This document shows positions 52,569-61,949 of a stretch of 64,000 nucleotides of DNA, piece by piece (the first letter of the stretch is position 1; each line of letters begins with the position of its first letter). This DNA is from JAOZTV01 sp965371805. GTDB taxonomy: Bacteria > Acidobacteriota > Aminicenantia > UBA2199. Location of the stretch: assembly GCA_965371805.1 (NCBI GenBank), contig CBDUZW010000004.1, forward strand, positions 1 to 64,000, in the 5' to 3' direction. Below the pieces are notes generated by a model. It was not told where the DNA came from and did not search any database. It saw only the letters and a program-made list of their open reading frames with translations. The translations under genes were made by a program, and so were the position numbers.

Positions 52569-54232
52569 AATTAAAAAAAATGAAAGTTCAAAAAACAACA
52601 ATTCAGTCAACAAAGTTAAAAATTCTATACCTTTTGATTTCCTATATCCTGCTTATTGCAGTGTCTATAATGTCAAAAGGATTTGGACTAGGGTCTTTTC
52701 TCTTTTATATGAGTTTAGTTCTGAGTGCGATACTGTTTTTTGCAGGTTACTTCCTACTTTATAGAGATATAATATATTTTCATGAACTTAAGCGAACACT
52801 AGATAAATATAAGGAGTCGAACAGGACCTTTCATCCAGTTTTAGAGAGTACCTTAAATGATATGAGTGGAGGGGACTATTCAAAAACGATTGAACTTGAG
52901 AGTAGTGATATTGAAAAATTGGGTGAAAATAGAGGCTTCTTTGATAGTTTGAAAACTGTATTGGAAAAAATCAAATCCAGTAATAGCCATAATCAAAAAA
53001 TATCTTTTGGATTGGTTGGTTCTGTTCAAACGTTACTGGAAGCATATAATATTCAGGCAAGTGCAAGTTCAGAACAGGCGAGTAGTGTTGCTGAAATTAC
53101 CGCAACAATGGAAGAATTAGCAAGGACTGCAGCACAGATTGCTGAAAATTCGAATAAGGTTGCAACTCAGGCGAATAGTGCAGATAAAGCTGCCAGAGAA
53201 GGATTCGGGCTCATTAATACTGTAATCTATCGAATTGAAAAAATAGATAAAAAAATGGACCAGATATCGCAAAAAACTCAGATATTGGGTACCCAGTCAA
53301 AAGAGATAGGTAAGGTGCTTGAAATCATTCATGATATTTCAAATGAGACCCATCTCCTTGCATTGAATGCTGCTATCGAATCTGTTTCAGCAGGTGAGTA
53401 TGGGAAACGATTTGGAGTTATTGCAGCTGAAGTTAGAAGGCTTGCAGAAATTTCAAGAGAAAATGCAGAAACAATAAAAAAATCGATAGATGAATTCCAA
53501 AATTCAATTGATACAACAATACTTGCCATTGATGAAGGGACAAAAATGACTTCAGAGGTTAATGTGACATCCCAGGAGATAAGTTCACACCTGAATTCTA
53601 TTACAGATAATGTAGCTGAAACATCGCAAAGTGCAAGTGAAATTTCTCTTGCAACCCAACAGCAGCGAACAGCAAGTGACCAGATTGTTTTGACATTGAA
53701 AGAGATCTCACATGTTACTAAACAACAGGCAGGGGAACTAAAAAAATCTTCAACAGAGATCAAGCGATTAAGTTTGCTTGCATTAAATCATCAGATACTG
53801 ACTCAGCATATAATTATAGATTCACCATTCAGTCTAGGGTATAAAATTCAAAAAATAGCCTCACTGCCTGATATAACTGGCATGAATAAGGTAGAACATA
53901 ATCAGATTCTTGAAAAAATAATAGATGAAAATCAGTTTTTAGAATTAATATTTATAGCTGGAAAGGATGGCAAACTATGTTCATACTCTATTAATAAGCA
54001 TAACATGGATATAGAGTATTCAATAGAAATAGGAGAAGATGTCGCCTCAAGACCATGGTTTTTCAGTGCATTTGGCTCTGATTATCCATATATATCAAAT
54101 GTTTATAAATCTGCTTTTTCTAAAGAAGATTGCTTTACTGTCTCAAACTGTATAAAAAACGAAAAAAATGAAATTATTGGAGTCGTAGCAATAGATATAA
54201 ACACAAAAGAGTGGACTAAGATCTTAGCATAG
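52556..54232 (+). CDS. Methyl-accepting receptor with C-terminal PDC-like sensor
   Basis: 558 aa. Two N-terminal membrane helices (about 22-40 and 46-70) with almost no periplasmic loop, then the methyl-accepting signalling hairpin (about 130-405; tip THLLALNAAIESVSAGEYG). After it, residues about 415-558 read as a PDC/CACHE-type sensor (LIFIAGKDGKLCSYS, ASRPWFFSAF, GVVAIDINTKEW). Usual receptors place the PDC domain between the membrane helices; here it follows the signalling domain and so lies in the cytosol. AGGAGG precedes ATG; a second ATG two codons on is possible. Confidence 0.85.
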   Translation: MESMKLKKMKVQKTTIQSTKLKILYLLISYILLIAVSIMSKGFGLGSFLFYMSLVLSAILFFAGYFLLYRDIIYFHELKRTLDKYKESNRTFHPVLESTLNDMSGGDYSKTIELESSDIEKLGENRGFFDSLKTVLEKIKSSNSHNQKISFGLVGSVQTLLEAYNIQASASSEQASSVAEITATMEELARTAAQIAENSNKVATQANSADKAAREGFGLINTVIYRIEKIDKKMDQISQKTQILGTQSKEIGKVLEIIHDISNETHLLALNAAIESVSAGEYGKRFGVIAAEVRRLAEISRENAETIKKSIDEFQNSIDTTILAIDEGTKMTSEVNVTSQEISSHLNSITDNVAETSQSASEISLATQQQRTASDQIVLTLKEISHVTKQQAGELKKSSTEIKRLSLLALNHQILTQHIIIDSPFSLGYKIQKIASLPDITGMNKVEHNQILEKIIDENQFLELIFIAGKDGKLCSYSINKHNMDIEYSIEIGEDVASRPWFFSAFGSDYPYISNVYKSAFSKEDCFTVSNCIKNEKNEIIGVVAIDINTKEWTKILA

Positions 54233-54239
54233 TAAAAAT

Positions 54240-56603
54240 ATGGCTCTTAATATTTCAAAATTTCTTGAACAATTTTTTATTGAGGCTGAAGATAAACTTT
54301 CTTCAATTCAAATGAAAATGGTGGATTATGAGAAGAATCCTAAGGATACAGATTCATTAATTTCAATACAAAGAGATATTCATACAATAAAAGGTAGTTC
54401 AAGAATGGTTGGGCTCAAAAAAATAAGTGAAATAGCTCATAGTCTGGAAGATGCTATTGAAGCACTGAGCTCCAATAGGATAAATATAACAAATGAGTCA
54501 ATGGGTGTGCTTTATAGAGGTATAGATATGGTCTCCTCAATGGTTGTGAAGAGAGGAGAAGCAGACCCCAATACTGGCGATAATGATCCTTCTTTTGATA
54601 AGGTCAAGGAGGATCTGTCAGAATTATTGACTGGAAAATCAGAAACGACCATTGAAATAGGAAAAGAAAAAAACTTAAAGAATATTAGAGGTAAAAAGAA
54701 AATTAATCTTGATTTTGAAAAATTAAGAAAAAATATAAAAAGAAAAAAAAAGAAAGATGTAGCTCCACAGCCGGAGATAAATGAATTAGAGATTGTTAAA
54801 AAGGCAGCGAGTTATTTAGCCTCCTCAGTCCTAAAAACGGATCTTAATAAAAAAGATGATAAAGTTGAAAATACCGAAGTTAATAAAAAAGAGTATCTCA
54901 AAATTGAGAAAAAAAGGATTGATGTTATTATTAATAAAGTAACAGATATTCTTACTAAAAAATATGTTTTTTCAAATCTTCTCTCAAATATTAAAAACAT
55001 TAGATCTATTGCAGAAAATATTAATCAAGAATGGGTTAATTTTTATAAAGGAGGATCAGAAGATATTAAAAACAATGATTTAGAAAGAAGAAGTGCAATT
55101 ACACATGGACTGGAACATATAAATAAAACTCTATGGAATACTGAACAATATTTTGCAACTGATATAAATAGTTTTGAAGGGTCAATTAAAGATCTTTATG
55201 ATAAATTACTTGAGTTAAAATTGACTCCTCTCTCTACAATTTTTAATATTTATCCTAGATTTGTTAGGGACTATGGCCATAGAAATAATAAAAATATATC
55301 AATATTCATAAGAGGAGAAGATACTGAAGTTGATAAAATTCTAACCAAAAAAATTAATGAGCCACTGGTTCATCTTATTAGAAACTCATGTGATCATGGT
55401 ATTGAATTTTCTGAAGAGAGAATAAAACTCGGAAAACCCGAACATGGAACAATAATCGTTGAAGCTATTAAAAAAGGAAATAGAGTTGAGATAAAAGTAA
55501 GTGATGATGGAAGGGGACTTGATAAGGATAAAATTATAGAAACGGCTATTTTAAAGGAGATGATAACTAAAAAGAAAATTGCAGAGATGGATGATAAAGA
55601 AATTTATAATATAATATTTGAAGCTGGTTTCTCAACTTCTGATTCTGTATCTGATACAAGTGGAAGAGGAATGGGAATGAATATTGTAAAAAAAGTTCTG
55701 CATAGCTTTGGCGGCAGCATTTATGTTGAAACTGAGAAAAATAAAGGTACAACATTTATACTTGATTTTCCAATATCAATTTTCACAAATAGTGTTTTAT
55801 TTGTTGAGGAAGAGAAAAGAGAGTATGCAATTCCAAGTAATTTTATAAAAAGTATAGTCAAAATAGATAGTGAAAATATCAACGAGAGGTCCGGGTATTC
55901 TGTAATTGTCCATAATGATGAAATCTATACAGTTGCCAAACTAAACCAAATACTCTATGGCGAAAGTTCAGGTATAAGTGACAAATCTCTCTATCTCATT
56001 ATTCCAAAAGGGACTGAAAAAAAAATTGGAATATTGGTAGATAACATCCTCTATGAAACGAATGTTATTATTAAGGAAACTGGACCTTTGCTTGGAAAAT
56101 TAAAATATATATTTGGACTGATCATTGGAAATAAGGGGGATATTATCTCTGTGCTCGACCTTCATGATCTAACAGAGTCAAGCGAATTTTCAAAAAAGAT
56201 TAAGATGATAACCCCTCCGTCAGAAAAAAACAAAAAAAAGAAAAAGATTCTAATCGTTGATGATTCAATTTTAGTAAGAGAGATGGAAAAAAATCTTCTA
56301 GAGGGTGCTGGATATGAAATAACCACAGCTATTAATGGACTCGATGGATATAATAAAGCGATATCGAATTTATATGATCTAATTGTTGCCGATGTTGAAA
56401 TGCCTGAAATGGGTGGGCTTGAAATGCTTGAAAATATAAAAAAAATAGAAGGCTATGCAGAAATACCGACAATAGTGTTGAGTACGGTTGAGAAAGAGGA
56501 AGATAAGATCAGAGGACTTAAAATAGGTGCAAATGCATGGCTGCAGAAACAGGATTTTAATGATAGAGAATTTATAGATGTAATTAAAAGTTTTATTGAA
56601 TAA
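54240..56603 (+). CDS. CheA-receiver hybrid kinase (WspE-like)
   Basis: 787 aa: Hpt with H48 in IHTIKGSSRMVGL, a Lys/Glu-rich linker (about 135-240) with no clear P2, dimerisation helices, ATPase (VHLIRNSCDHGIE, VSDDGRGLDKDK, SDTSGRGMGMNIVKK), a CheW-like regulatory domain (about 510-640) and a C-terminal receiver with D718 in VADVEMPEMGG. Fusion to a receiver is how WspE and FrzE are built. It would phosphorylate the REC-GGDEF protein and CheB in this operon, as no separate CheY is encoded. Starts 8 bp after the receptor gene. Confidence 0.9.
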   Translation: MALNISKFLEQFFIEAEDKLSSIQMKMVDYEKNPKDTDSLISIQRDIHTIKGSSRMVGLKKISEIAHSLEDAIEALSSNRINITNESMGVLYRGIDMVSSMVVKRGEADPNTGDNDPSFDKVKEDLSELLTGKSETTIEIGKEKNLKNIRGKKKINLDFEKLRKNIKRKKKKDVAPQPEINELEIVKKAASYLASSVLKTDLNKKDDKVENTEVNKKEYLKIEKKRIDVIINKVTDILTKKYVFSNLLSNIKNIRSIAENINQEWVNFYKGGSEDIKNNDLERRSAITHGLEHINKTLWNTEQYFATDINSFEGSIKDLYDKLLELKLTPLSTIFNIYPRFVRDYGHRNNKNISIFIRGEDTEVDKILTKKINEPLVHLIRNSCDHGIEFSEERIKLGKPEHGTIIVEAIKKGNRVEIKVSDDGRGLDKDKIIETAILKEMITKKKIAEMDDKEIYNIIFEAGFSTSDSVSDTSGRGMGMNIVKKVLHSFGGSIYVETEKNKGTTFILDFPISIFTNSVLFVEEEKREYAIPSNFIKSIVKIDSENINERSGYSVIVHNDEIYTVAKLNQILYGESSGISDKSLYLIIPKGTEKKIGILVDNILYETNVIIKETGPLLGKLKYIFGLIIGNKGDIISVLDLHDLTESSEFSKKIKMITPPSEKNKKKKKILIVDDSILVREMEKNLLEGAGYEITTAINGLDGYNKAISNLYDLIVADVEMPEMGGLEMLENIKKIEGYAEIPTIVLSTVEKEEDKIRGLKIGANAWLQKQDFNDREFIDVIKSFIE

Positions 56604-56627
56604 TTTTAGAAAATTGGAGAGTATAAT

Positions 56628-57722
56628 TTGATAAGAGTTCTTATAGTTGATGATTCAGCAATGGTCAGGGAAATCCTTAGAGAAATACTGAGTTCTGATC
56701 CTGAAATACAGATTGTGGGTGAAGCAGAGAATGGAAAAATTGCGATTGAGCTAACCAAAAAAACAAAACCTGATATCATCACGATGGATATTCAAATGCC
56801 TGAGATGGATGGTTTTGAAGCGACAGAATATATTATGGCATATAATCCGACTCCAATAATTATTTTTTCAAGTATAATTGATAAAAAAGAAACGACTGCA
56901 AGTCTCAAGGCTATATCTCTTGGTGCTTTAGATGTTATGAAAAAACCAGATATAACTGATGATAGGTTTCAGAGCATTGCAGGTTCAATTATTGCTAAGG
57001 TTAAATCCTTAGCCCATATAAGAGTCATTCCACATATAAAAAAGAAAATGGAAGATATTCATAGAACAAAAAATCTAATTGCAGCTTCTGAAAAGAAAAC
57101 AAAAAATCTAAATTTAGATATATTATTAACTAATCATTATAGAATTAATTATAAAATGATAGGGATTGGAGCATCAACCGGTGGTCCGAAAGCATTGGGA
57201 AAAGTATTGTCTGAATTTCCTGCAGACTTTCCCATTGGTATAGTCGTTGTTCAGCATATATGTGAAGGCTTTATTGAGAGTTTAGCTGAATTACTTAATA
57301 CAAAAATATCATTAAAAGTAAAAATTGCAGAAAACAAAGAGATCGTATCTGGTGGTTGTGTCTATATTGCACCGAGTAATGTTCAACTTTTAATTGATAA
57401 AGAAGGGCGAATTGTTTTAAACAAAAATCTTTCTCCCTGGGGAGTTTTTAAACCTTCTATTAACTATCTTTTCAAATCAATGGGAGAAACTCTGGAGGAA
57501 AAAGGTATCGGGGTTATATTAACAGGAATGGGAAATGATGGGTCTGAGGGGTTAGAAATAATGTACAAAAAAGGAGCATTTACTATTGCTCAGGATCAAA
57601 AAAGCTCATTAATCTTTGGAATGCCTAAAACGGCAATTGATAAAGGGGTTGTTACAAGGGTAGTTAGTTTGGCAGATATTGCACATGAAATAAAATCAAT
57701 AACAGGATATAATTATGAATAA
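56628..57722 (+). CDS. cheB: CheB protein-glutamate methylesterase
   Basis: 364 aa starting at TTG with GGAGAG upstream. Receiver with D54 in ITMDIQMPEMDG, a variable linker, and the methylesterase with the catalytic triad S183 (GASTGGPKAL), H210 (VVQHICEGF) and D304 (GMGNDGSEG). It removes methyl groups from the receptor and resets its sensitivity, opposing the CheR at the end of the operon. Overlaps the next gene by 8 bases. Confidence 0.95.
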   Translation: MIRVLIVDDSAMVREILREILSSDPEIQIVGEAENGKIAIELTKKTKPDIITMDIQMPEMDGFEATEYIMAYNPTPIIIFSSIIDKKETTASLKAISLGALDVMKKPDITDDRFQSIAGSIIAKVKSLAHIRVIPHIKKKMEDIHRTKNLIAASEKKTKNLNLDILLTNHYRINYKMIGIGASTGGPKALGKVLSEFPADFPIGIVVVQHICEGFIESLAELLNTKISLKVKIAENKEIVSGGCVYIAPSNVQLLIDKEGRIVLNKNLSPWGVFKPSINYLFKSMGETLEEKGIGVILTGMGNDGSEGLEIMYKKGAFTIAQDQKSSLIFGMPKTAIDKGVVTRVVSLADIAHEIKSITGYNYE

Positions 57723-59193
57723 AAAAATCTTAATAGCTGATGATAGTTCAACAATGCGTTTATTACTTCAAGATATTCTGAAAAATGAAGGCTATACCGT
57801 AATAACAGCAGAGGATGGAGTACAAGCTGTAATACTTACATTTGAAAATAATCCGGATCTTATTATTTCTGATATAGAGATGCCTATTATGGATGGATAT
57901 CAGGTATGTAGATTGCTTAAAAATGAACCAAAATTTTCGCAAACCCCAATCATATTATTAACGTCAAAGGAAAGTTCAGGTGCAGTATTCTGGGGATACC
58001 AGACAGGTGCAGATCTATATGTTCTAAAAGATTTCAAATCGGAATATCTAATTGGAGAGATTAAAAAATTATTGTCACAATATCCAAAAACTAAAATAGC
58101 TAAAGATTCATTTGTTCCTGAACAGGTAAATCAAACTAAGATAATGGAAAAGCTCAATGTATTTCTGGATAGCCAGCTTTTTGAAATGACATTGATTAAT
58201 GAGATTAGTCAGGCAACAGTAGATCTCACAAACCTTACAGAGACAATCTCATCATTGCTTAATATTCTTGACAAATCTATTGATAATTATATGATTGGAT
58301 TTGCTATATTTTCAAAGGAAGAGGAAATAATACTCGGGATAAAATTATCAAAAGAAATTCCTGAGAGATTTCTTGATTTGTTTGAATTTCAGACTTTGGA
58401 GGATATAGCGACTCTTATTAATAATGATATCTCCTCCTATAGTATTGAAGTAGAGATTATTGACGAGGAATTGCTAGTTGACAGCGATGATAAAAACCGA
58501 TCCACGGATGAATTGGACCCAAAATTAATTTATAGTATTCCGCTTAAAGCTAAAGATGAATTTATTGGAATGTTAAGTATCTATCACCCACAGATGGAAT
58601 CCGTCTCGATTTACCAGAAAAAATTAATTAAAAAGCTGGAAACTTATATCTCAACTGCTATTAATACGATACTTCTATATAATAAAGTAAAAGATCTTAG
58701 TATTATTGATAGTCTGACAGGACTGTATAACCGTAGATATGTAATGGAGGCCTATAAGATGGAATTTAGCAAAGCTTCCAGATACAATTCAAATATTAGT
58801 ATCATTATGATGGATATTGATAATTTTAAAATAATTAATGATACCTATGGGCATCTTTCCGGAGATCTAGTAATTAAGTCTATTTCAGAAATTATTAAGA
58901 AAAGTATCAGGAACTTTGATATTCCAGGCAGATATGGAGGTGAAGAGTTTATTTTAATACTTCCTGAAACAAGTATAGATGACACGGTTATTGTGGCAGA
59001 GAGAATTCGTGCATCTGTTGAAAGTTTTGATTTTCTTAGTATTGTAAATGAGAAATTAATAGTAACCATAAGTATTGGGATTAGTAATCTTATTACAATG
59101 GAATCAAACAAAAATGAATTAGAGTTAATAAAGGTTGCAGATTCAAATCTTTATAAAGCCAAAAAGACAGGAAAGAATCGAGTAATCCATTAA
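57715..59193 (+). CDS. Response-regulator diguanylate cyclase (WspR-like)
   Basis: 492 aa: receiver with D53 in ISDIEMPIMDG, a GAF-like middle domain (about 150-330), and GGDEF with GGEEF at 408-412. An RNFD inhibitory site sits at 399-402, five residues before GGEEF, so product feedback is expected. It makes cyclic di-GMP when phosphorylated by the CheA of this operon. WspR has a receiver and GGDEF but no GAF-like middle domain. It is the likely output of the system. Confidence 0.9.
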   Translation: MNKKILIADDSSTMRLLLQDILKNEGYTVITAEDGVQAVILTFENNPDLIISDIEMPIMDGYQVCRLLKNEPKFSQTPIILLTSKESSGAVFWGYQTGADLYVLKDFKSEYLIGEIKKLLSQYPKTKIAKDSFVPEQVNQTKIMEKLNVFLDSQLFEMTLINEISQATVDLTNLTETISSLLNILDKSIDNYMIGFAIFSKEEEIILGIKLSKEIPERFLDLFEFQTLEDIATLINNDISSYSIEVEIIDEELLVDSDDKNRSTDELDPKLIYSIPLKAKDEFIGMLSIYHPQMESVSIYQKKLIKKLETYISTAINTILLYNKVKDLSIIDSLTGLYNRRYVMEAYKMEFSKASRYNSNISIIMMDIDNFKIINDTYGHLSGDLVIKSISEIIKKSIRNFDIPGRYGGEEFILILPETSIDDTVIVAERIRASVESFDFLSIVNEKLIVTISIGISNLITMESNKNELELIKVADSNLYKAKKTGKNRVIH

Positions 59194-59195
59194 AT

Positions 59196-60704
59196 ATGAC
59201 ATCTAAAGATTGTGAAATAAAGGATGATTATTCACCTCAGATTGAAAATAATTTAGTTGAATTAATAAAAGAAAGAAGCGGAATAACTTTTGATTCTGCA
59301 AAACGACGTGAATTAAAACATGATATTCTTGTATTAATGGAAGATCTGAAAATTTACTCCTATGAAAAATATTATTTTTACCTTACAGAAGGGAAAAATA
59401 GAGAATCTGAAATCAAAAAGTTGATAAATATGTCAACAATAAACGAAACTTTTTTTTTTAGAGTTCAAGATCATTTTATAATTTTGAATGACACTCTAAT
59501 TCCTAAAATTATTAAAAAAAACAAAAATCAACCCATCAGGATCTGGTGTGCCGGATGCTCATCTGGAGAGGAAGTATATAGTATTGCAATAACAATGTTT
59601 GAGTTAAAATCTAAGCATTATGGCGGTTTAGATTTTGAAGTAATTGGTACAGATATAAATGACGACATGATTGCTTCAGCAAAAAAGGGTGCTTATAGTG
59701 GTAGAACTTTAAATCTAGTTCCTGAACATTATTTGGGAAACTATTTTGATGAAAAAAATAATCAGTATTTTGTTAAGGATTTTGTTAAAGAAAAGACTTC
59801 ATTCGAATATTTGAATCTTACTGACGATTTTACCTCAAAGTTTGAGAAAAAATTAGATATAGTTTTTTTTAGAAATGTGTTTATATATTTTAACAGGGAA
59901 ACAAATATTAAAATAATTGAAAGTTTCTACTCCATTCTAAAAAAGGAGGGCTATCTTTTTCTGGGTCCTTCTGAGACCCTGTGGAAATTAACAGATAAAT
60001 TTGAATTATGGATGTTTGAAAATTCCTATATTTATCAAAAACCAGGAAATGACAGCATTGAAATAAAGGAAATAGGTCCTCAGAAAATTAAAAAACAACT
60101 TGAAGGTGATTACTTTTTTGAAAATCATGAGGATTCTATTGCGAATGAAACAGAGCAATCAGTCTCTTCACAATCAGATGGGATTCAATCTGAAAACAAG
60201 ACTAACAATGCCGATAGGCTTGCCAAAGCAGCAGATTTTATAAATATTGCAGATTATAAAAATGCCGAGAAAATAATAGATGATATTTTAAAGAATGAAG
60301 AGGCAAACAAGGATGCTGTGATCTTAAAACTTCTTGTTTTTAGTAATAGGTCTGATAAATCCGGTTTATTATCTTTTTCAAAAAATATAAGCAATACAGT
60401 TCCCGTATTTCCTGAATTACATTATATTCTGGGTAATTATTTTGAGTCTCTGGGAGAAATTGACCAAGCTTTAAATTCATTTAAAAAGGCAATATTTATT
60501 GATAGGGAGTTGATTCAACCAAGAGAAAAAATACTGAATTTAAAATTAGCCAGCAAGAATATCCCTGCTGCAAAACTTGAAGCAAAGAATCTAATTATTC
60601 AGATTAAGAGAGAAAATTACAAATTTTTCTCATCACAATTTTTGCCAAAGGTAAATATAGAAAAATTAAAAGAACTCTGCATAAAGATACAGGCTTATAA
60701 GTAG
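59196..60704 (+). CDS. CheR methyltransferase with C-terminal TPRs (WspC-like)
   Basis: 502 aa. CheR N-terminal helices (about 15-85), SAM-dependent methyltransferase (about 90-285; WCAGCSSGEEVYSIAI is the SAM loop, and KLDIVFFRNVFIYF follows), then a low-complexity spacer (about 300-345) and TPR-like repeats (about 345-500). CheR-TPR fusions typify alternative chemosensory systems such as Wsp. It methylates the receptor. Starts 2 bp after the cyclase gene and closes the operon. Confidence 0.9.
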   Translation: MTSKDCEIKDDYSPQIENNLVELIKERSGITFDSAKRRELKHDILVLMEDLKIYSYEKYYFYLTEGKNRESEIKKLINMSTINETFFFRVQDHFIILNDTLIPKIIKKNKNQPIRIWCAGCSSGEEVYSIAITMFELKSKHYGGLDFEVIGTDINDDMIASAKKGAYSGRTLNLVPEHYLGNYFDEKNNQYFVKDFVKEKTSFEYLNLTDDFTSKFEKKLDIVFFRNVFIYFNRETNIKIIESFYSILKKEGYLFLGPSETLWKLTDKFELWMFENSYIYQKPGNDSIEIKEIGPQKIKKQLEGDYFFENHEDSIANETEQSVSSQSDGIQSENKTNNADRLAKAADFINIADYKNAEKIIDDILKNEEANKDAVILKLLVFSNRSDKSGLLSFSKNISNTVPVFPELHYILGNYFESLGEIDQALNSFKKAIFIDRELIQPREKILNLKLASKNIPAAKLEAKNLIIQIKRENYKFFSSQFLPKVNIEKLKELCIKIQAYK

Positions 60705-60733
60705 AAGATTTATAAAACATTGATTTTTTTAGC

Positions 60734-61936
60734 TTAATGCTTCTTTATAAAAAAAAATAATTCTCCATATTGTTTCATATGTCCAGCGACTAATTCAGGG
60801 GTTTTACCAAATCCTGTGAAGATGTCTACTCTTCCGGGAGATCTAATTGCTCCTCCTGTATCCTGATTTAATACAAATACAGTAAATTCTTTCCATTCAA
60901 TAAGCTCATTATTATTATTGAAAACCGGTGTTTTGGTTTTGATAAAACAAAGTGATCCTTTAGGAAAAATACTCTTGTCGGTTGCAATACTTCTATATGG
61001 TGTTACGGGTACTCCTATAGAACCAATAGGTCCCTGCTCTACTTCTCTAAAAAAGACATACGATGGATTATAATTAAATATATCCTCAACTTTATCTGGA
61101 TTGTTCCTGAGGAATTTTCTTATACTTTGCATTGTTACATCTTGCAATTCCATATATTTTTTTTCAACAAGATATTTGCCTATCGCTCTATATGGATGAC
61201 CATTACTTTCACTGTAGTTAACTCTAACTGAGCTTCCATCTGTCATTTGGACTATTCCAGATCCTTGAATTTGAAGAAAAAACAGATCAGTTAAATTGTC
61301 TACCCATAGTATCTCCAGCCCTTTGTCTTTAAGAATATTTTTACCGTCTATCTCATCTCTTGAATAAAAAGGAATTATCCTATTGCCTTCTGTTATTCGT
61401 CCTTTTAGAACAGTAGGAAAGCCCTTTTTGCTTTTAAAGTATGTGAAGTTTTTCAGTTCTATTCTAACCAAATCTCCAGGTTTTTTGTAAATTGGATATT
61501 TATAAACTTTCGTTTTTTTATAAGAACCGGATAATCCAGCTTCATAATATCCTGTGAATAATACTTTTTTCGCATTACTTTTATAAAAAGTGTAGTTATT
61601 GCGTATATAACTAAAAAAGTTTTCAGAAAGTCCGTAAGTTTTAAGCTTTTCTTTAAAATCTTCTAAACTATCGATCATCTGTTTTATTGTGAAATGGTTT
61701 TTTCCAAAATAGACCTTGGCTTCACTGTCTTTTTTATATAGATAGATTAAACTATTTTCGATAGAACTAATAAGTAATTCAGTATCTTTTACATCTTTTA
61801 GAACAGGGGGGGGGGTAATTGACAAAGAGTTTTCCGCAGTCCATATTACTTTTTCCTCCTTTCCCTGTTTTAATAATAAAAAGATTAGAATAGTTGCCAA
61901 TAAAATGATGAATAGAAAAACAAGTTTTTTTTTCAA
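60734..61936 (-). CDS. mltA: MltA-type lytic transglycosylase with a C10 tract
   Basis: 400 aa, N-terminal membrane helix or signal sequence (about 4-22). The MltA domain is clear: YYEAGLSGSYKK early, GIVQMTDGSSVRVNYSESNGHPYRAIG, and the C-terminal VLNQDTGGAIRSPGRVDIFTGFG. It cleaves peptidoglycan during growth and remodelling. It begins at TTG with AGGAG 11 bases upstream, 13 bp after glnS, so the two are one operon. Codons 41-44 contain ten consecutive C (plus-strand G at 61806-61815), an unusual homopolymer here that could shift the frame. Confidence 0.9.
   Translation of the reverse strand: MKKKLVFLFIILLATILIFLLLKQGKEEKVIWTAENSLSITPPPVLKDVKDTELLISSIENSLIYLYKKDSEAKVYFGKNHFTIKQMIDSLEDFKEKLKTYGLSENFFSYIRNNYTFYKSNAKKVLFTGYYEAGLSGSYKKTKVYKYPIYKKPGDLVRIELKNFTYFKSKKGFPTVLKGRITEGNRIIPFYSRDEIDGKNILKDKGLEILWVDNLTDLFFLQIQGSGIVQMTDGSSVRVNYSESNGHPYRAIGKYLVEKKYMELQDVTMQSIRKFLRNNPDKVEDIFNYNPSYVFFREVEQGPIGSIGVPVTPYRSIATDKSIFPKGSLCFIKTKTPVFNNNNELIEWKEFTVFVLNQDTGGAIRSPGRVDIFTGFGKTPELVAGHMKQYGELFFFIKKH
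61806..61815. repeat. Ten-base G/C homopolymer inside mltA
   Basis: A G10 tract (C10 in the coding strand) in the first eighth of the gene. Length changes by slipped-strand pairing would frameshift and stop the protein, the pattern of a phase-variable locus. Confidence 0.85.
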
Positions 61937-61949
61937 TGGGAAACGACTC

